Positions 1 through 12,825 are shown, counted from the stretch's first letter. The stretch is 64,000 nucleotides of DNA from Ypsolopha sequella (GCA_934047225.1 OW203987.1:31081501-31145500), one strand, 5' to 3'. Translations and numbers: made by a program. The notes: a model not told the origin generated them from the letters alone.

Positions 1-1188
1 CACTCGCGGCAGGTAATGTTCTACACAAGTAGCCAGTAACAACCCTCCTCGCGTCACTCGCGGCAGGTAATGTTCTACACAAGTAGCCAGTAACAACCCT
101 CCTCGCGTCATTCGCGGCAGGTAATGTTCTACACAAGTAGCCAGTAACAACCCTCCTCGCGTCACTCGCCGCAGGTAATGTTCTACACAAGTAGCCAGTA
201 ACAACCCTCCTCGCGTTACTCGCGGCAGGTAATGTTCTACACAAGTAGCCAGTAACAACCCTCCTCGCGTCACTCGCGGCAGGTAATGTTCTACACAAGT
301 AGCCAGTAACAACCCTCCTCGCGTCACTCGCGGCAGGTAATGTTCTACACAAGTAGCCAGTAACAACCCTCCTCGCGTTACTTGCGGCAGGTAATGTTCT
401 ACACAAGTAGCCAGTAACAACCCTCCTCGCGTCACTCGCCGCAGGTAATGTTCTACACAAGTAGCCAGTAACAACCCTCCTCGCGTCACTCGCGGCAGGT
501 AATGTTCTACACAAGTAGCCAGTAACAACCCTCCTCGCGTCACTCGCGGCAGGTAATTTTCTACACAAGTAGCCAGTAACAACCCTCCTCGCGTCACTCG
601 CCGCAGGTAATGTTCTACACAAGTAGCCAGTAACAACCCTCCTCGCGTCACTCGCGGCAGGTAATGTTCTACACAAGTAGCCAGTAACAACCCTCCTCGC
701 GTCACTCGCGGCAGGTAATTTTCTACACAAGTAGCCAGTAACAACCCTCCTCGCGTCACTCGCCGCAGGTAATGTTCTACACAAGTAGCCAGTAACAACC
801 CTCCTCGCGTCACTCGCGGCAGGTAATGTTCTACACAAGTAGCCAGTAACAACCCTCCTCGCGTCACTCGCGGCAGGTAATGTTCTACACAAGTAGCCAG
901 TAACAATCCTCCTCGCGTCACTCGCGGCAGGTAATGTTCTACACAAGTAGCCAGTAACAAGCCTCTTCGCGTCACTCGCGGCAGGTAATGTTCTACACAA
1001 GTAGCCAGTAACAATCCTCCTCGCGTCACTCGCGGCAGGTAATGTTCTACACAAGTAGCCAGTAACAAGCCTCTTCGCGTCACTCGCGGCAGGTAATGTT
1101 CTACACAAGTAGCCAGTAACAATCCTCCTCGCGTCACTCGCGGCAGGTAATGTTCTACACAAGTAGCCAGTAACAAGCCTCTTCGCGT
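1..1188. repeat. 54-bp minisatellite array, 22 copies, open at the left edge
   Basis: Exactly 22 consecutive 54-bp units (22 x 54 = 1188) with no net indel. Each unit begins CACTCGCGGCAGG and ends CCTCCTCGCGT. Most units differ by single substitutions (CGCGGC/CGCCGC, TAATG/TAATT). The last six units alternate between an AATCCTCCT form and an AAGCCTCTT form, so the right end is a 108-bp dimeric higher-order repeat repeated three times. The array begins at base 1, so its true length is unknown. No long frame is open through it. Confidence 0.97.
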
Positions 1189-4100
1189 GTAATGAGAATC
1201 TATTAGAAATCACATCGCGCTCGCGCACCACAAAAACTGTTTGTCGCTCATTTCCCGCGAACGATACCTCTCAATTAGATGAACAATGATGAGATAAAAC
1301 CTGCGAAAGGCTTTCATTATACCAGTATGGGCTTGAGTTTCTACTCGGGTGATATTATATTGGTTGTTTTTGTGATAATTTACAATTAGCTTTTTAAGTG
1401 GCTTCCGAGAGCTTTTGTGTGAGGCTAGAAGAGGTTCCTGATAAATTACTAATGAGTTTTACATATTTCTGTGATATACAAACATTTTAAGTGCTCGTAT
1501 ATTGTATAAATATAAATGGCTGTTTCTACTTAAGTTAAACATTACTCGTATAGATTCACACCTCCGATTCGATTCGTACAGGTTAAAACTGTGTTTTAGC
1601 GGTAGGCTTATAGAGCATGTAGGTGACGAGAATAAAAAAGGCTACAGCTAGGGTTGCTTACCGTACTATCATATATTGCACTATATTTCGGGTCTGCGTA
1701 CTATATACTACTTGAGAAATAAATAGTACGTAAAAATACTATATTTCAGTTTGATGGATCAATAATTTTTTGCAACTTCTCATAACAAACAAAAATTCAC
1801 TTTGTAAACGCACAGTTCTACTAACGCGACGTTCATGTATTGTATTGTATCCGAATATTCCGAATGCGCCTCTGGGTGCAAATTGGTGCAATCCATTTTG
1901 TGTGTAACGCGTATTATGTGCCTCAAAATTATTCCGTTTATTTATTACCAATGTAACAAAGGCAAACACCGCATCAAACTGCCCAAATCACATTTGCCCA
2001 ATGGCTGATGATATCATGATGACTATAATTTGACATAACGAAGTCTGTCTATGTCATTCATGACGAAATCCACGATTTTTCCAGGAAGATATTAACAAAT
2101 TTGGAGCCAGCTTTACAGGCCATTATTGTCGAGGGCTTTTTGACAGACTCTGAACATAGTTCTGTGACTCTGAATTTGAGAAAGATGATGATGATTGTTT
2201 TCCGCCTCTTGTGTAGCTAAGACCAGAGTCAATAATTCATGATGTGTACCGGAACGGAACTAAATTCAAATCTACCTTATTTTTAAAAAATGCACGGTAG
2301 CTCGCATCTAAAAGATGCAAGAAGTGCAAAAAATATAGTTTTTATAAAATAAATAAGTTAATAACAAACATACTATTGTCTCTTTTTACTTTTTCATAAA
2401 ATACTATATTTTTTTTAAGTCTACTATATTTTTATAGCTTTTTCTTTTAAATACTATAGTCTGCCGAAAAAATGTTGGCAACCCTAGCTACAGGATAGGG
2501 TCAGATTTTGTTGCCATACAAAAAGATGTGTCGTCTCATTTGTACGTTATTGCATAAAATCGAATAAAAATGGAAATAACTTTATGTATCGCCCAACCTA
2601 TACTTCCTAACCGTCTTTAAACTTCGGGTAATCAACATGTGTAATAAATACAACTAAGTACTTGGAAATTGTGTATTCTAAGCTCCAAAAATTCCATTTT
2701 CACATAGATTTTTCTTAAAGAACAACTTTTTTTTTCTTGTATTTGAAAATATATTAACCCCCTTGGTAGTTCATAAATATTTGTAAATGCAGTAGTTTGG
2801 TGTTTAGGAAATATAAGATAGTAATAAAAGCTTACGATAAAAAATCAGGATAAAAAGTTACTGTCTAGCCTGAAAACTCATTCTTTACATAGGTATTCGT
2901 TTATAAAATATTAAACAGAACGATACATTTCGGTATTTATCACAAGAAGTTTTATTTACCCCAACAATTACTGATAAATCATTAGTATACGGATATTTTT
3001 CCCTTATCTAACCTTCATTCGTCACCTCACCTACGGCCACGAGATCATCATATAGACACAGATTTGCTCTCTGAACAATATTTAGGATTTTGACATTTGT
3101 TTCATTACGAGACGTCACAAACACAACCACGAACAAAAATACGTATCTCAGAATGTTTGATACAAAGAAGAGCATTTACATGTTTATATTTACTTATTTG
3201 ACAACAATGACATTAGCGTAACCATAAAAGCCTAGTCTGAAGGTAATTTGCGTGGTCACTCAAAACTGCAAAACATTTTTTGTCAAAATACGTCATGAAA
3301 AAAAAATAGGGTTGTTTACGAAAAGTAGTGACACTAAGTGAACAGTCGAACCAAAAAACGCCTCATATTCACCACAGTAAGCCCAAATCACCCACGCTCC
3401 CCGCGCCACCGCCTCCTCTATGATCCGTGAACCCCCCGGCCCCTCTCCCTCTCTCTCTCTCCTCCCCCCTCCCAGGTCTGATGAGGAGAAATGGCGCGAC
3501 CTTGTTAGTTGACCCACTAACATGCCGGCTGCGACGTCGCCGCCGAGCACTGCACGCACACACGCGCAGCCGTGTCTGTGTGTGGGTGAGGCGTCGTGGT
3601 GTTGGTCTATGGTCTGACTCTAGGGTTGATAGTTGAGCATTTATGTAGGAGGTTAAGGATTTTTGCAAAAGAGCTCTTCTGGCTTAAGATTAAGAGTTGT
3701 TTTAGATGCTGTCACGAAATACTAGGATTAGATATCTGATGGTTGTCGTTCGATTTTTTTCAAAGGATAATACCGAACAACATGAAATGCTAGTATATAG
3801 TTGCACACTTACACAGGTAATTGACATAATGTGAATATTACAAAATAGGTCACATTCGAATTTCCTGAATCTGTGAAATTTGATGTGTCTCCAAGTACTT
3901 ACATTACATCGGAGTACATTAGTGCCCTTTTTGAGCTTTTACGCTTTTTTTTTTTACTGAAATTTTGATATACTTAGATTGTGCGATTTTATGTTTTGCA
4001 TTAATTACTAAATCATGATATTTTAAAAATGTTGATAAGTTATTTAAATAAAAAACAAGTCAGACATAACACATTTTTATTAAAAATTAAGATAACACGT

Positions 4101-4232
4101 CAAGAATGATAATTTTACATGCATGGCTACAAATGGATCTTGGATCGCTATGGGATGAGGAGTAAATCTTTGGCGTTATTGAAGATTTTATCTCTATTTA
4201 GGCAAAGACTTATCGAATAGGTAGTATCTACT
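1189..4232. other. AT-rich DNA without a recognisable gene
   Basis: Mostly A/T homopolymer-rich sequence with stops in every frame. The one compositional break is a GC- and pyrimidine-rich patch at about 3415-3610 (CT tracts, C runs, CG-rich stretch), which gives only short shadow frames on both strands. No splice-supported exon or transposon protein was seen. Confidence 0.6.
3415..3610. other. GC/pyrimidine-rich island
   Basis: A sharply bounded patch: CT-repeat and C-runs at about 3437-3475, then CG-rich sequence with CACACA/TGTGTG tracts to about 3600, inside strongly AT-rich DNA. It could be a promoter-proximal CpG patch or low-complexity DNA. No TATA box, initiator or coding frame can be tied to it, so no strand or function is assigned. 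Confidence 0.35.
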
Positions 4233-5108
4233 TATCTATTCGCAGACGACACTTCACTTATTTTTACAGGAATAGACGTAAAGATATCCTTGACGACGCG
4301 AATACAACTCTATCACTGGTTCTTCATTGGTTCACCGCAAATAATTTAGTTTTAAACGCTAAAAAGACAAAAGGTACAAAATTTACGTTACCAAATGTAA
4401 TTCAAGTGGATGTTAATTTGCTTTTGCAGGGGTCCAAGCTGGAGTTGGTTAACGAAACTAAGTTTTTAGACATTACGGTAGACTCTCGTCTTCAGTAGGA
4501 TCCCCATATAGTAGAAGCCCTATGTGGTAGACTTAGTTCGGCCGCATACGCTTTTAGACGCATAAGGCAAATTACTGATGTAGATACTGCTAGACTAGTC
4601 TATTTTAGTTACTTTCACAGCATTTTGTCATACGGCATGCTGTTATGGGGTAGAGCCGTGGATAAAGCCGCAGTCTTTGTTTTGCAGAAGAGAGCAATTC
4701 GGGCTATTTATAATATGAAGCACCGGGATCCATTAAGAGAAAAGTTCAAAGAAATGAATATATTAACGGTTCCTTATGAATTTATTTACCAAGTTCTTAG
4801 AAAAAAGAAAAAAAAATGTTGTCAGAAAAATTGTTGAGTTTAGCTTGGTGTAAAAAAACCAGAAACCAGAAATAAATTTAAACTGGCTTTTCCAAAAATC
4901 AGACTTGCCAAAGTGGGTATCTCTTTCAAAGAACAGGGTATAAGATTTTACAATAAACTTGCAAAGGAGGTCCTTACCTTGTCAGAGACTAAGTTTAATC
5001 TGTTTTTTAAGCAGGCCCTTAAGGAAGGCATATTATAAAATAAATGATTACTTGGACGATCATAAAGCATGGCGTTATGATAGTGATGTTTGTCATAATA
5101 TTAGTTAG
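4233..5108 (+). pseudogene. Degenerate jockey-like LINE reverse transcriptase, C-terminal part
   Basis: A broken fragment of the RT-containing ORF2 of a non-LTR retrotransposon. The catalytic FADD box (YLFADDTSLIF) is read at 4233-4265. A frame change follows at about 4270-4300, and the new frame gives ANTTLSLVLHWF and then KFLDITVDSRLQ. An in-frame TAG at 4496-4498 stands where relatives usually have Trp. The frame continues through SYGMLLWG and VLQKRAIRAIYN (about 4625-4720), typical of the region after the RT domain in jockey-type elements. Stops near 4835 and 4841 interrupt it again. The tail KIRLAKVGISFKEQGIRFYN (about 4895-4955) and, after another frameshift near 5020, AYYKINDYLDDHKAW is recognisable to a TAG at 5106. 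With at least two frameshifts and three stops it is dead. The endonuclease and N-terminal RT motifs are absent, so it is a 5'-truncated, old insertion. Family assignment rests on motif recognition only. Confidence 0.88.
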
Positions 5109-5317
5109 TATAATTTCCTTACTTATGTTATGATTCGTCTTGAATTCCATCCATCCATTAGCCTGTCTTCGTCCTAGGCCTCTTTAAGATTTCGCCACTC
5201 TTGACGGTCCTCCTGGAAGAAATGGTCATATTCACACACGCTGGGCATAGCAGGCGGGTTGGCGAGCGCGGCGCCGAAACCCTCGCACCAGTGACGCCGC
5301 TGTCCGTCATCAGTCTA

Positions 5318-5424
5318 TTTTATAAAAAGGCCGGCCCCAGGCATGGATGGTGGGCTATCTGGTTGTGTCGGAGAGCTTTCCTCTTACTTAACAAATAAAT
5401 TTCTTTGTCTTTGTCTTTGTCTTT
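5318..5424 (+). mobile_element. Candidate LINE 3' terminus with hexamer tail
   Basis: A GC-rich stretch with GGCCGGCCCCAGGCATGG, then AACAAATAAATTT, then four tandem copies of TCTTTG at 5401-5424. A short tandem tail after such a segment is typical of non-LTR 3' ends. It could be the end of the broken LINE upstream or of a separate element; no protein frame links them. Confidence 0.4.
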
Positions 5425-6962
5425 ACTCTCCCGAATAACTTCGGGGGGATTTGCGAGTAAGATGGCTTAACCTCCACAGTTGAGATCGGCATCAGCTCAG
5501 CATCAGCTCTACCAACTCTAGAATGAGCATAAATAATTAATAGATGAAATTACTGTAACAGCAGATGGACCACATGGGACAGGTAGACAAAGGTATTTTT
5601 TTTCCTTCATGACATAATTTTCTCCTGTCTTGTATTTTTCATCTCTTTATTAAAATAAAGTATAGGCTTTCTTTTTTACTTTGTAAACATTTAACAAATA
5701 TTACGGAAAAAAAGAAATGATCTTGCTAAGTTTCTTACCCTTCTTCTTAGCAAGACTAATCGAATGGGCAGAGTTCCTTATTCCCATATTTTTCATTTTA
5801 TTTAAGTGTATTTTTTACTAAATTTAAGTAAACCTAAACCTTTGTTTGTTTTTCATGTTTCCCTATATAATTATTTATTGTATAAAACTATTACACATAG
5901 ATTATATAATTATATTGCGTTAAAACCGAGTGTATAGTTTAATAAGTGTATTTGATATACCTACATTAAATAAATAAATATATTTCAACCCAATAATATA
6001 CTTCATTTCATTTCAAAAGTAGTCTTAAAGAATTATACAATAATTATTATACATTAATTCATAAAATTAACTAATGTTTGTAATAAAATAAAATAAATAT
6101 ATATTATTATATCCTTTATCGTACATACACACAAAAAACTTAAAACAAAATTACAAAATTGAAAACAATATGCACAATGGCAAACTTACCTCTGCAAGAG
6201 GTTTCTTCCAGCCAACTAGTATTGTGGTGAAAGATAAAATTAAAGAGGTTGGTAGCAAGTGTACAACTTAAACATAATATATATATATATGTATGTCAAA
6301 TACAGAATTATCCTATGTCAGCTGTATAATCTCAATCGATAACCACGGAAGACAAATCGAGGACAAAACGACAAACTCTAAAACGGCCAGGTTACGGTAA
6401 AACTCACCATGAAATTGCACAACACTTTTCACTGCGCATTAATTGGGTCGTCGTCAAAAACACGGCTTTAGTGAATCGGCAACCGGTTGAGATCCGCATA
6501 CCGTGGTCGGACAGACAGGATGTTACTTGTTGTTTTATAGTTCGGGGTACAGAAGTGGGTCGAGATGAGGATGCTGAGGAACGGACTACGAGGAAATGAG
6601 TATCGCGTGACTAAACTGGTTTGACAAAATTATTTGGCCACGAGGAATAGCCCAGTTTAAAAAAAATATATATATGTACATTATGTACTCTTAGTCAGGT
6701 TTAATGCTAAATAATACAAAAAGACAACGTTAACTAAATATGATAAGAAAAAATAAAAAAATATCTTATTAACATTTAATAATATTATATACTTACCAAA
6801 ATAAAATATAGGGATATAGGGATGTTGGTACAAATATCGACAGAAACTTTATTGAAATAACTGCGTTACGTACGACACTGCTGGGTCTTCGGATAACGCA
6901 AAGTAGGAGTAAAATAGTACGTTTCACATGGAGGCGATGGACGGAAAAAACTCTCACCACCA
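5425..6962. other. AT-rich DNA without a recognisable gene
   Basis: Low-complexity A/T tracts, short (AAAT)n and (TA)n runs, stops in all frames. I see nothing I can name. Confidence 0.6.
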
Positions 6963-7184
6963 ACATTGACAACTGCGCAAACCTCGGATCTCACCACCAC
7001 TATAACACATTGACGACTACGCAAACCTCGGCTCTCACCACCACTATAACACATTGACGACTACGCAAACCTCGGCTCTCACCACCACTATAACACATTG
7101 ACGACTACGCAAACCTCGGCTCTCACCACCACTATAACACATTGACAACTACGCAAACCTCGGCTCTCACCACCACTATAACAC
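6963..7184. repeat. 44-bp minisatellite, 5 copies
   Basis: Five copies of a 44-bp unit at 6963, 7007, 7051, 7095 and 7139. Each holds CGCAAACCTCGGCTCTCACC and ends CACTATAAC. Units differ by a few substitutions (GACGACTAC/GACAACTAC, CGGCTC/CGGATC). A minus-strand frame of about 60 codons across it is a by-product of the repeat. Confidence 0.95.
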
Positions 7185-7917
7185 CAGAAATAAGGAGAAA
7201 TTAGCCTCGATCTCCTGTCGACTCGCAAAGGTGAGAAAATCCATAAAAGTGACCAAGCAATTTTAAAAAGGGTCCCAGTGACGTGGTATTCCTCTCAAGA
7301 ATATAAACCCAACTTATAGAAAAAGCTTGCTACTCATTCTATGAATTCTTTGAGTGAACATTAATCTTTGCTGCTAAAATGCTAGACTATAGGTAATATA
7401 GTTATATAAAGTAACACCTTAAATATTGAATACACGAAACATTTAAATATACATAATGTGTAATTAACTCTGTAAATAACACAATAATGTAATCTAATGT
7501 TTCAATAATATTACTCTCTGTTTTTTCACGTATAAAAAATAACATAATTATGAATATTTAAATAATAGTGTATGACGTATACACTATGTTAACAAATAAA
7601 TTAACTGAAACTGAAACATGTGATGTGACAAGGAACTCACATAAAAAGTTTGTTAACCTGTGTTATGTAATGGTGCTGAGAGTAAAGGCTTTGTGCAACC
7701 TTGCATTTTATTCTGCTGGGATGAAAGTTTATTACTTAGTATTTGAAGTACATATCTATAGGTAACATTTAAATAGATAAATAATTTGTAGGTAACATTT
7801 TAGAAGTGGTGCTCCCTACATACGTCGACATGTATGTGAATTGCCAAATTTCATTCCAGCTGGCTTAAGTGCTAGGTTGGGTCCCTTAACCTCCGTACTA
7901 TAAGTTACTAAGTTCAT
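7185..7917. other. AT-rich spacer between two arrays
   Basis: No gene or element recognised. The last 80 bases (GGCTTAAGTGCTAGG and similar) already resemble scattered pieces of the following satellite unit, as at a decayed array edge. Confidence 0.5.
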
Positions 7918-10900
7918 GTAGGTCTAAGTGCCAGTAGCTCTAAGTCCATATTGGTCTAAGTGCAAGTAGATCTAAGTGCAAGTAGGTCTAAGTGCAAGTA
8001 GATCTAAGTGCAAGTAGATCTAAGTGCAAGTAGGTCTAAGTGCAAGTAGATCTAAGTGCAAGTAGATCTAAGTGCAAGTAGGTCTAAGTGCAAGTAGATC
8101 TAAGTGCAAGTAGGTCTAAGGGCAAATAGGTCTAAGTGCAAGTAGGTCTAAGTGTAAGTAGGTCTAAGGGCAAATAGGTCTAAGTGCAAGTAGGTCTAAG
8201 TGTAAGTAGGTCTAAGTGCAAGTAGATCTAAGTGCAAGTAGGTCTAAGGGCAAATAGGTCTAAGTGCAAGTAGGTCTAAGTGTAAGTAGGTCTAAGGGCA
8301 AATAGGTCTAAGTGCAAGTAGGTCTAAGTGCAAGTAGATCTAAGTGCAAGTAGGTCTAAGGGCAAATAGGTCTAAGTGCAAGTAGGTCTAAGTGCAAGTA
8401 GATCTAAGTGCAAGTAGGTCTAAGGGCAAATAGGTCTAAGTGCAAGTAGGTCTAAGTGTAAGTAGGTCTAAGGGCAAATAGGTCTAAGTGCAAGTAGGTC
8501 TAAGTGTAAGTAGGTCTAAGGGCAAATAGGTCTAAGTGCAAGTAGGTCTAAGTGTAAGTAGGTCTAAGGGCAAATAGGTCTAAGTGCAAGTAGATCTAAG
8601 TGCAAGTAGGTCTAAGGGCAAATAGGTCTAAGTGCAAGTAGGTCTAAGTGTAAGTAGGTCTAAGTGCAAGTAGATCTAAGTGTAAGTAGGTCTAAGTGCA
8701 AGTAGGTCTAAGTGTAAGTAGGTCTAAGTGCAAGTAGGTCTAAGTGCAAGTAGATCTAAGTGCAAGTAGGTCTAAGGGCAAATAGGTCTAAGTGCAAGTA
8801 GGTCTAAGTGTAAGTAGGTCTAAGTGCAAGTAGGTCTAAGTGTAAGTAGGTCTAAGTGCAAGTAGGTCTTAGTGTAAGTAGGTCTAAGTGCAAGTAGGTC
8901 TAAGTGTAAGTAGGTCTAAGTGCAAGTAGATCTAAGTGCAAGTAGGTCTAAGGGCAAATAGGTCTAAGTGCAAGTAGGTCTAAGTGTAAGTAGGTCTAAG
9001 TGCAAGTAGATCTAAGTGTAAGTAGGTCTAAGTGCAAGTAGGTCTAAGTGTAAGTAGGTCTAAGTGTAAGTAGGTCTAAGTGCAAGTAGATCTAAAGGCA
9101 AATAGGTCTAAGTGCAAGAAGGTCTAAGTGTAAGTAGGTCTAAGGGCAAATAGGTCTAAGTGCAAGTAGGTCTAAGTGTAAGTAGGTCTAAGTGCAAGTA
9201 GGTCTAAGTGTAAGTAGATCTAAGTGCAAGTAGGTCTAAGGGCAAATAGGTCTAAGTGCAAGTAGGTCTAAGTGTAAGTAGGTCTAAGTGCAAGTAGGTC
9301 TAAGTGTAAGTAGGTCTAAGTGCAAGTAGGTCTAAGTGTAAGTAGGTCTAAGTGCAAGTAGATCTAAGTGCAAGTAGGTCTAAGGGCAAATAGGTCTAAG
9401 TGCAAGTAGGTCTAAGTGTAAGTAGGTCTAAGTGTAAGTAGGTCTAAGTGCAAGTAGATCTAAGGGCAAATAGGTCTAAGTGCAAGTAGGTCTAAGTGTA
9501 AGTAGGTCTAAGGGCAAATAGGTCTAAGTGCAAGTAGGTCTAAGTGTAAGTAGGTCTAAGGGCAAATAGGTCTAAGTGCAAGTAGGTCTAAGTGTAAGTA
9601 GGTCTAAGGGCAAATAGGTCTAAGTGCAAGTAGATCTAAGTGCAAGTAGGTCTAAGGGCAAATAGGTCTAAGTGCAAGTAGGTCTAAGTGTAAGTAGGTC
9701 TAAGTGCAAGTAGATCTAAGTGCAAGTAGGTCTAAGGGCAAATAGGTCTAAGTGCAAGTAGGTCTAAGTGTAAGTAGGTCTAAGTGTAAGTAGGTCTAAG
9801 TGCAAGTAGATCTAAGGGCAAATAGGTCTAAGTGCAAGTAGGTCTAAGTGTAAGTAGGTCTAAGGGCAAATAGGTCTAAGTGCAAGTAGGTCTAAGTGTA
9901 AGTAGGTCTAAGGGCAAATAGGTCTAAGTGCAAGTAGGTCTAAGTGTAAGTAGGTCTAAGGGCAAATAGGTCTAAGTGCAAGTAGATCTAAGTGCAAGTA
10001 GGTCTAAGGGCAAATAGGTCTAAGTGCAAGTAGGTCTAAGTGTAAGTAGGTCTAAGTGCAAGTAGGTCTAAGTGTAAGTAGGTCTAAGTGCAAGTAGGTC
10101 TAAGTGTAAGTAGGTCTAAGTGCAAGTAGGTCTAAGTGTAAGTAGGTCTAAGTGCAAGTAGATCTAAGTGCAAGTAGGTCTAAGGGCAAATAGGTCTAAG
10201 TGCAAGTAGGTCTAAGTGTAAGTAGGTCTAAGTGTAAGTAGGTCTAAGTGCAAGTAGGTCTAAGGGCAAATAGGTCTAAGTGCAAGTAGGTCTAAGTGTA
10301 AGTAGGTCTAAGTGCAAGTAGATCTAAGTGTAAGTAGGTCTAAGTGCAAGTAGGTCTAAGTGTAAGTAGGTCTAAGTGTAAGTAGGTCTAAGTGCAAGTA
10401 GATCTAAGGGCAAATAGGTCTAAGTGCAAGTAGGTCTAAGTGTAAGTAGGTCTAAGGGCAAATAGATCTAAGTGCAAGTAGGTCTAAGTGTAAGTAGGTC
10501 TAAGTGCAAGTAGGTCTAAGTGTAAGTAGGTCTAAGTGCAAGTAGGTCTAAGTGTAAGTAGGTCTAAGTGTAAGTAGGTCTAAGTGCAAGTAGGTCTAAG
10601 TGTAAGTAGGTCTAAGTGTAAGTAGGTCTAAGTGTAAGTAGGTCTAAGTGCAAGTAGGTCTAAGTGCAAGTAGGTCTAAGTGCAAGTAGGTCTAAGTGCA
10701 AGTAGGTCTAAGTGTACGTAGGTCTAAGTGCAAGTAGATCTAAGGGCAAATAGGTCTAAGTGCAAGTAGGTCTAAGTGTAAGTAGGTCTAAGGGCAAATA
10801 GGTCTAAGGGCAAATAGGTCTAAGGGCAAATAGGTCTAAGTGCAAGTAGGTCTAAGTGCAAGTAGGTCTAAGGGCAAATAGGTCTAAGTGCAAGTAGGTC

Positions 10901-12109
10901 TAAGTGTAAGTAGGTCTAAGTGCAAGTAGGTCTAAGTGTAAGTAGGTCTAAGTGTAAGTAGGTCTAAGTGCAAGTAGGTCTAAGTGTAAGTAGGTCTAAG
11001 TGCAAGTAGGTCTAAGTGTAAGTAGGTCTAAGTGCAAGTAGATCTAAGTGCAAGTAGGTCTAAGGGCAAATAGGTCTAAGTGCAAATAGGTCTAAGTGTA
11101 AGTAGGTCTAAGTGCAAGTAGGTCTAAGTGCAAGTAGGTCTAAGGGCAAATAGGTCTAAGTGCAAGTAGGTCTAAGTGTAAGTAGGTCTAAGTGCAAGTA
11201 GGTCTAAGTGTAAGTAGGTCTAAGTGCAAGTAGATCTAAGTGCAAGTAGGTCTAAGGGCAAATAGGTCTAAGTGCAAGTAGGTCTAAGTGTAAGTAGGTC
11301 TAAGTGCAAGTAGGTCTAAGTGCAAGTAGGTCTAAGTGTAAGTAGGTCTAAGTGCAAGTAGGTCTAAGTGTAAGTAGGTCTAAGTGCAAGTAGGTCTAAG
11401 TGTAAGTAGGTCTAAGTGCAAGTAGGTCTAAGTGTAAGTAGGTCTAAGTGCAAGTAGGTCTAAGTGCAAGTAGGTCTAAGTGCAAGTAGGTCTAAGGGCA
11501 AATAGGTCTAAGTGCAAGTAGGTCTAAGTGCAAGTAGGTCTAAGTGTAAGTAGGTCTAAGTGCAAGTAGATCTAAGTGCAAGTAGGTCTAAGTGTAAGTA
11601 GGTCTAAGTGCAAGTAGATCTAAGTGCAAGTAGGTCTAAGTGTAAGTAGGTCTAAGTGCAAGTAGATCTAAGTGCAAGTAGGTCTAAGGGCAAATAGGTC
11701 TAAGTGCAAGTAGGTCTAAGGGCAAATAGGTCTAAGTGCAAGTAGGTCTAAGTGTTAGTAGGTCTAAGTGCAAGTAGGTCTAAGTGTAAGTAGGTCTAAG
11801 GGCAAATAGGTCTAAGTGCAAGTAGGTCTAAGTGTAAGTAGGTCTAAGTGCAAGTAGGTCTAAGTGTAAGTAGGTCTAAGTGTAAGTAGGTCTAAGTGTA
11901 AGTAGGTCTAAGTGCAAGTAGGTCTAAGTGCAAGTAGGTCTAAGTGTAAGTAGGTCTAAGTGCAAGTAGGTCTAAGTGTAAGTAGGTCTAAGTGTAAGTA
12001 GGTCTAAGTGTAAGTAGGTCTAAGTGTAAGTAGGTCTAAGTGCAAGTAGGTCTAAGTGCAAGTAGGTCTAAGTGTAAGTAGGTCTAAATGCAAGTAGGCT
12101 TAAGAGGTA
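7918..12109. repeat. 4.2-kb satellite of a 16-bp unit, about 262 copies
   Basis: Tandem array of GTAGGTCTAAGTGCAA and variants. Unit starts at 7918, 9070, 10030, 11950 and 12062 are all whole multiples of 16 apart, so there is no net length change over the array (4192 = 262 x 16). Four main forms recur: GTAGGTCTAAGTGCAA, GTAGATCTAAGTGCAA (adds a BglII site), GTAGGTCTAAGTGTAA and ATAGGTCTAAGGGCAA. In places they form 48-bp trimers (TGCA-TGTA-GGGCA forms), for example about 8400-8590 and 9470-9620. The first units are decayed, as is the last one (GTAGGCTTAAGAGGTA). Every forward frame meets stops, so it is non-coding. It is not the insect telomere repeat TTAGG. Confidence 0.98.
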
Positions 12110-12749
12110 AATCAAATCGAGTTACATATCGTTTTATTTTTATTTCGCGGTAACTAATAAGGAGGTCAAAATTTAGAGATTCTGGGTCGCGTTGCAAATT
12201 TTTCAACTTAAATTGTGGGTCTGACTAGAACCTAAAGCTGGATGCTTTCCATGAATTCCTTCGTGAACCAAGATCACATAGAAGTCCTTTATTCAGTGAA
12301 CTTCATAGGGATTTGTAACGGAGGTTATTATATAAATAATGTTTTACTTAAATTTGGACCCACTGCGGATGCACTTGTGATGAGTTGGTCTATTTTAAAC
12401 ATTATTTATTCATAGATTTGAAGTAATATAGTGACAAGGATTTGGATTTATAAATATATAAGTATAAATTATCATAAAAACCTTCTAGAAAACAAAAATG
12501 TTAAAAGCTTGATCGGAGTGTCAGTCAGATTGCTTACACATTAAAGTGTAATTTATATAGTGTCACTATTCAGAATGATTCATCCATAGACATTAATCAG
12601 CCTTTCGTTTTATTAATGTAATGTAAGTGACGAGTCAATACACTGAATTAGATACTCGAAGGAGGTACCTACGGATTACGATTGTTTTATTTTGTCGGAA
12701 GAAACGCTTACACGTGAAATATTTTGAAAATTTTTCCTTTTACGTATAT
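12110..12749. other. Right flank of the 16-bp satellite, no gene seen
   Basis: AT-rich unique-looking sequence with no open frame or element that I recognise. Confidence 0.5.
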
Positions 12750-12801
12750 AGGTTGTAAACGATTATAGGCTGTAAACGTATATAGGGTGGAAACGTATAT
12801 A
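12750..12801. repeat. 17-bp direct repeat, 3 copies
   Basis: Three imperfect copies around AGGTTGTAAACGATTAT, AGGCTGTAAACGTATAT and AGGGTGGAAACGTATAT. Confidence 0.7.
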
Positions 12802-12825
12802 TGTAGGGGGTTAACGGACAGGTAT

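Noticed and set aside
1..1188. CRISPR-like array of regular repeats
   Set aside because: Units are contiguous with no unique spacers and no cas genes; the DNA is eukaryotic. The same applies to the other arrays.
7918..12109. Telomeric or subtelomeric repeat
   Set aside because: The unit (GTAGGTCTAAGTGCAA) contains neither TTAGG nor CCTAA in tandem.
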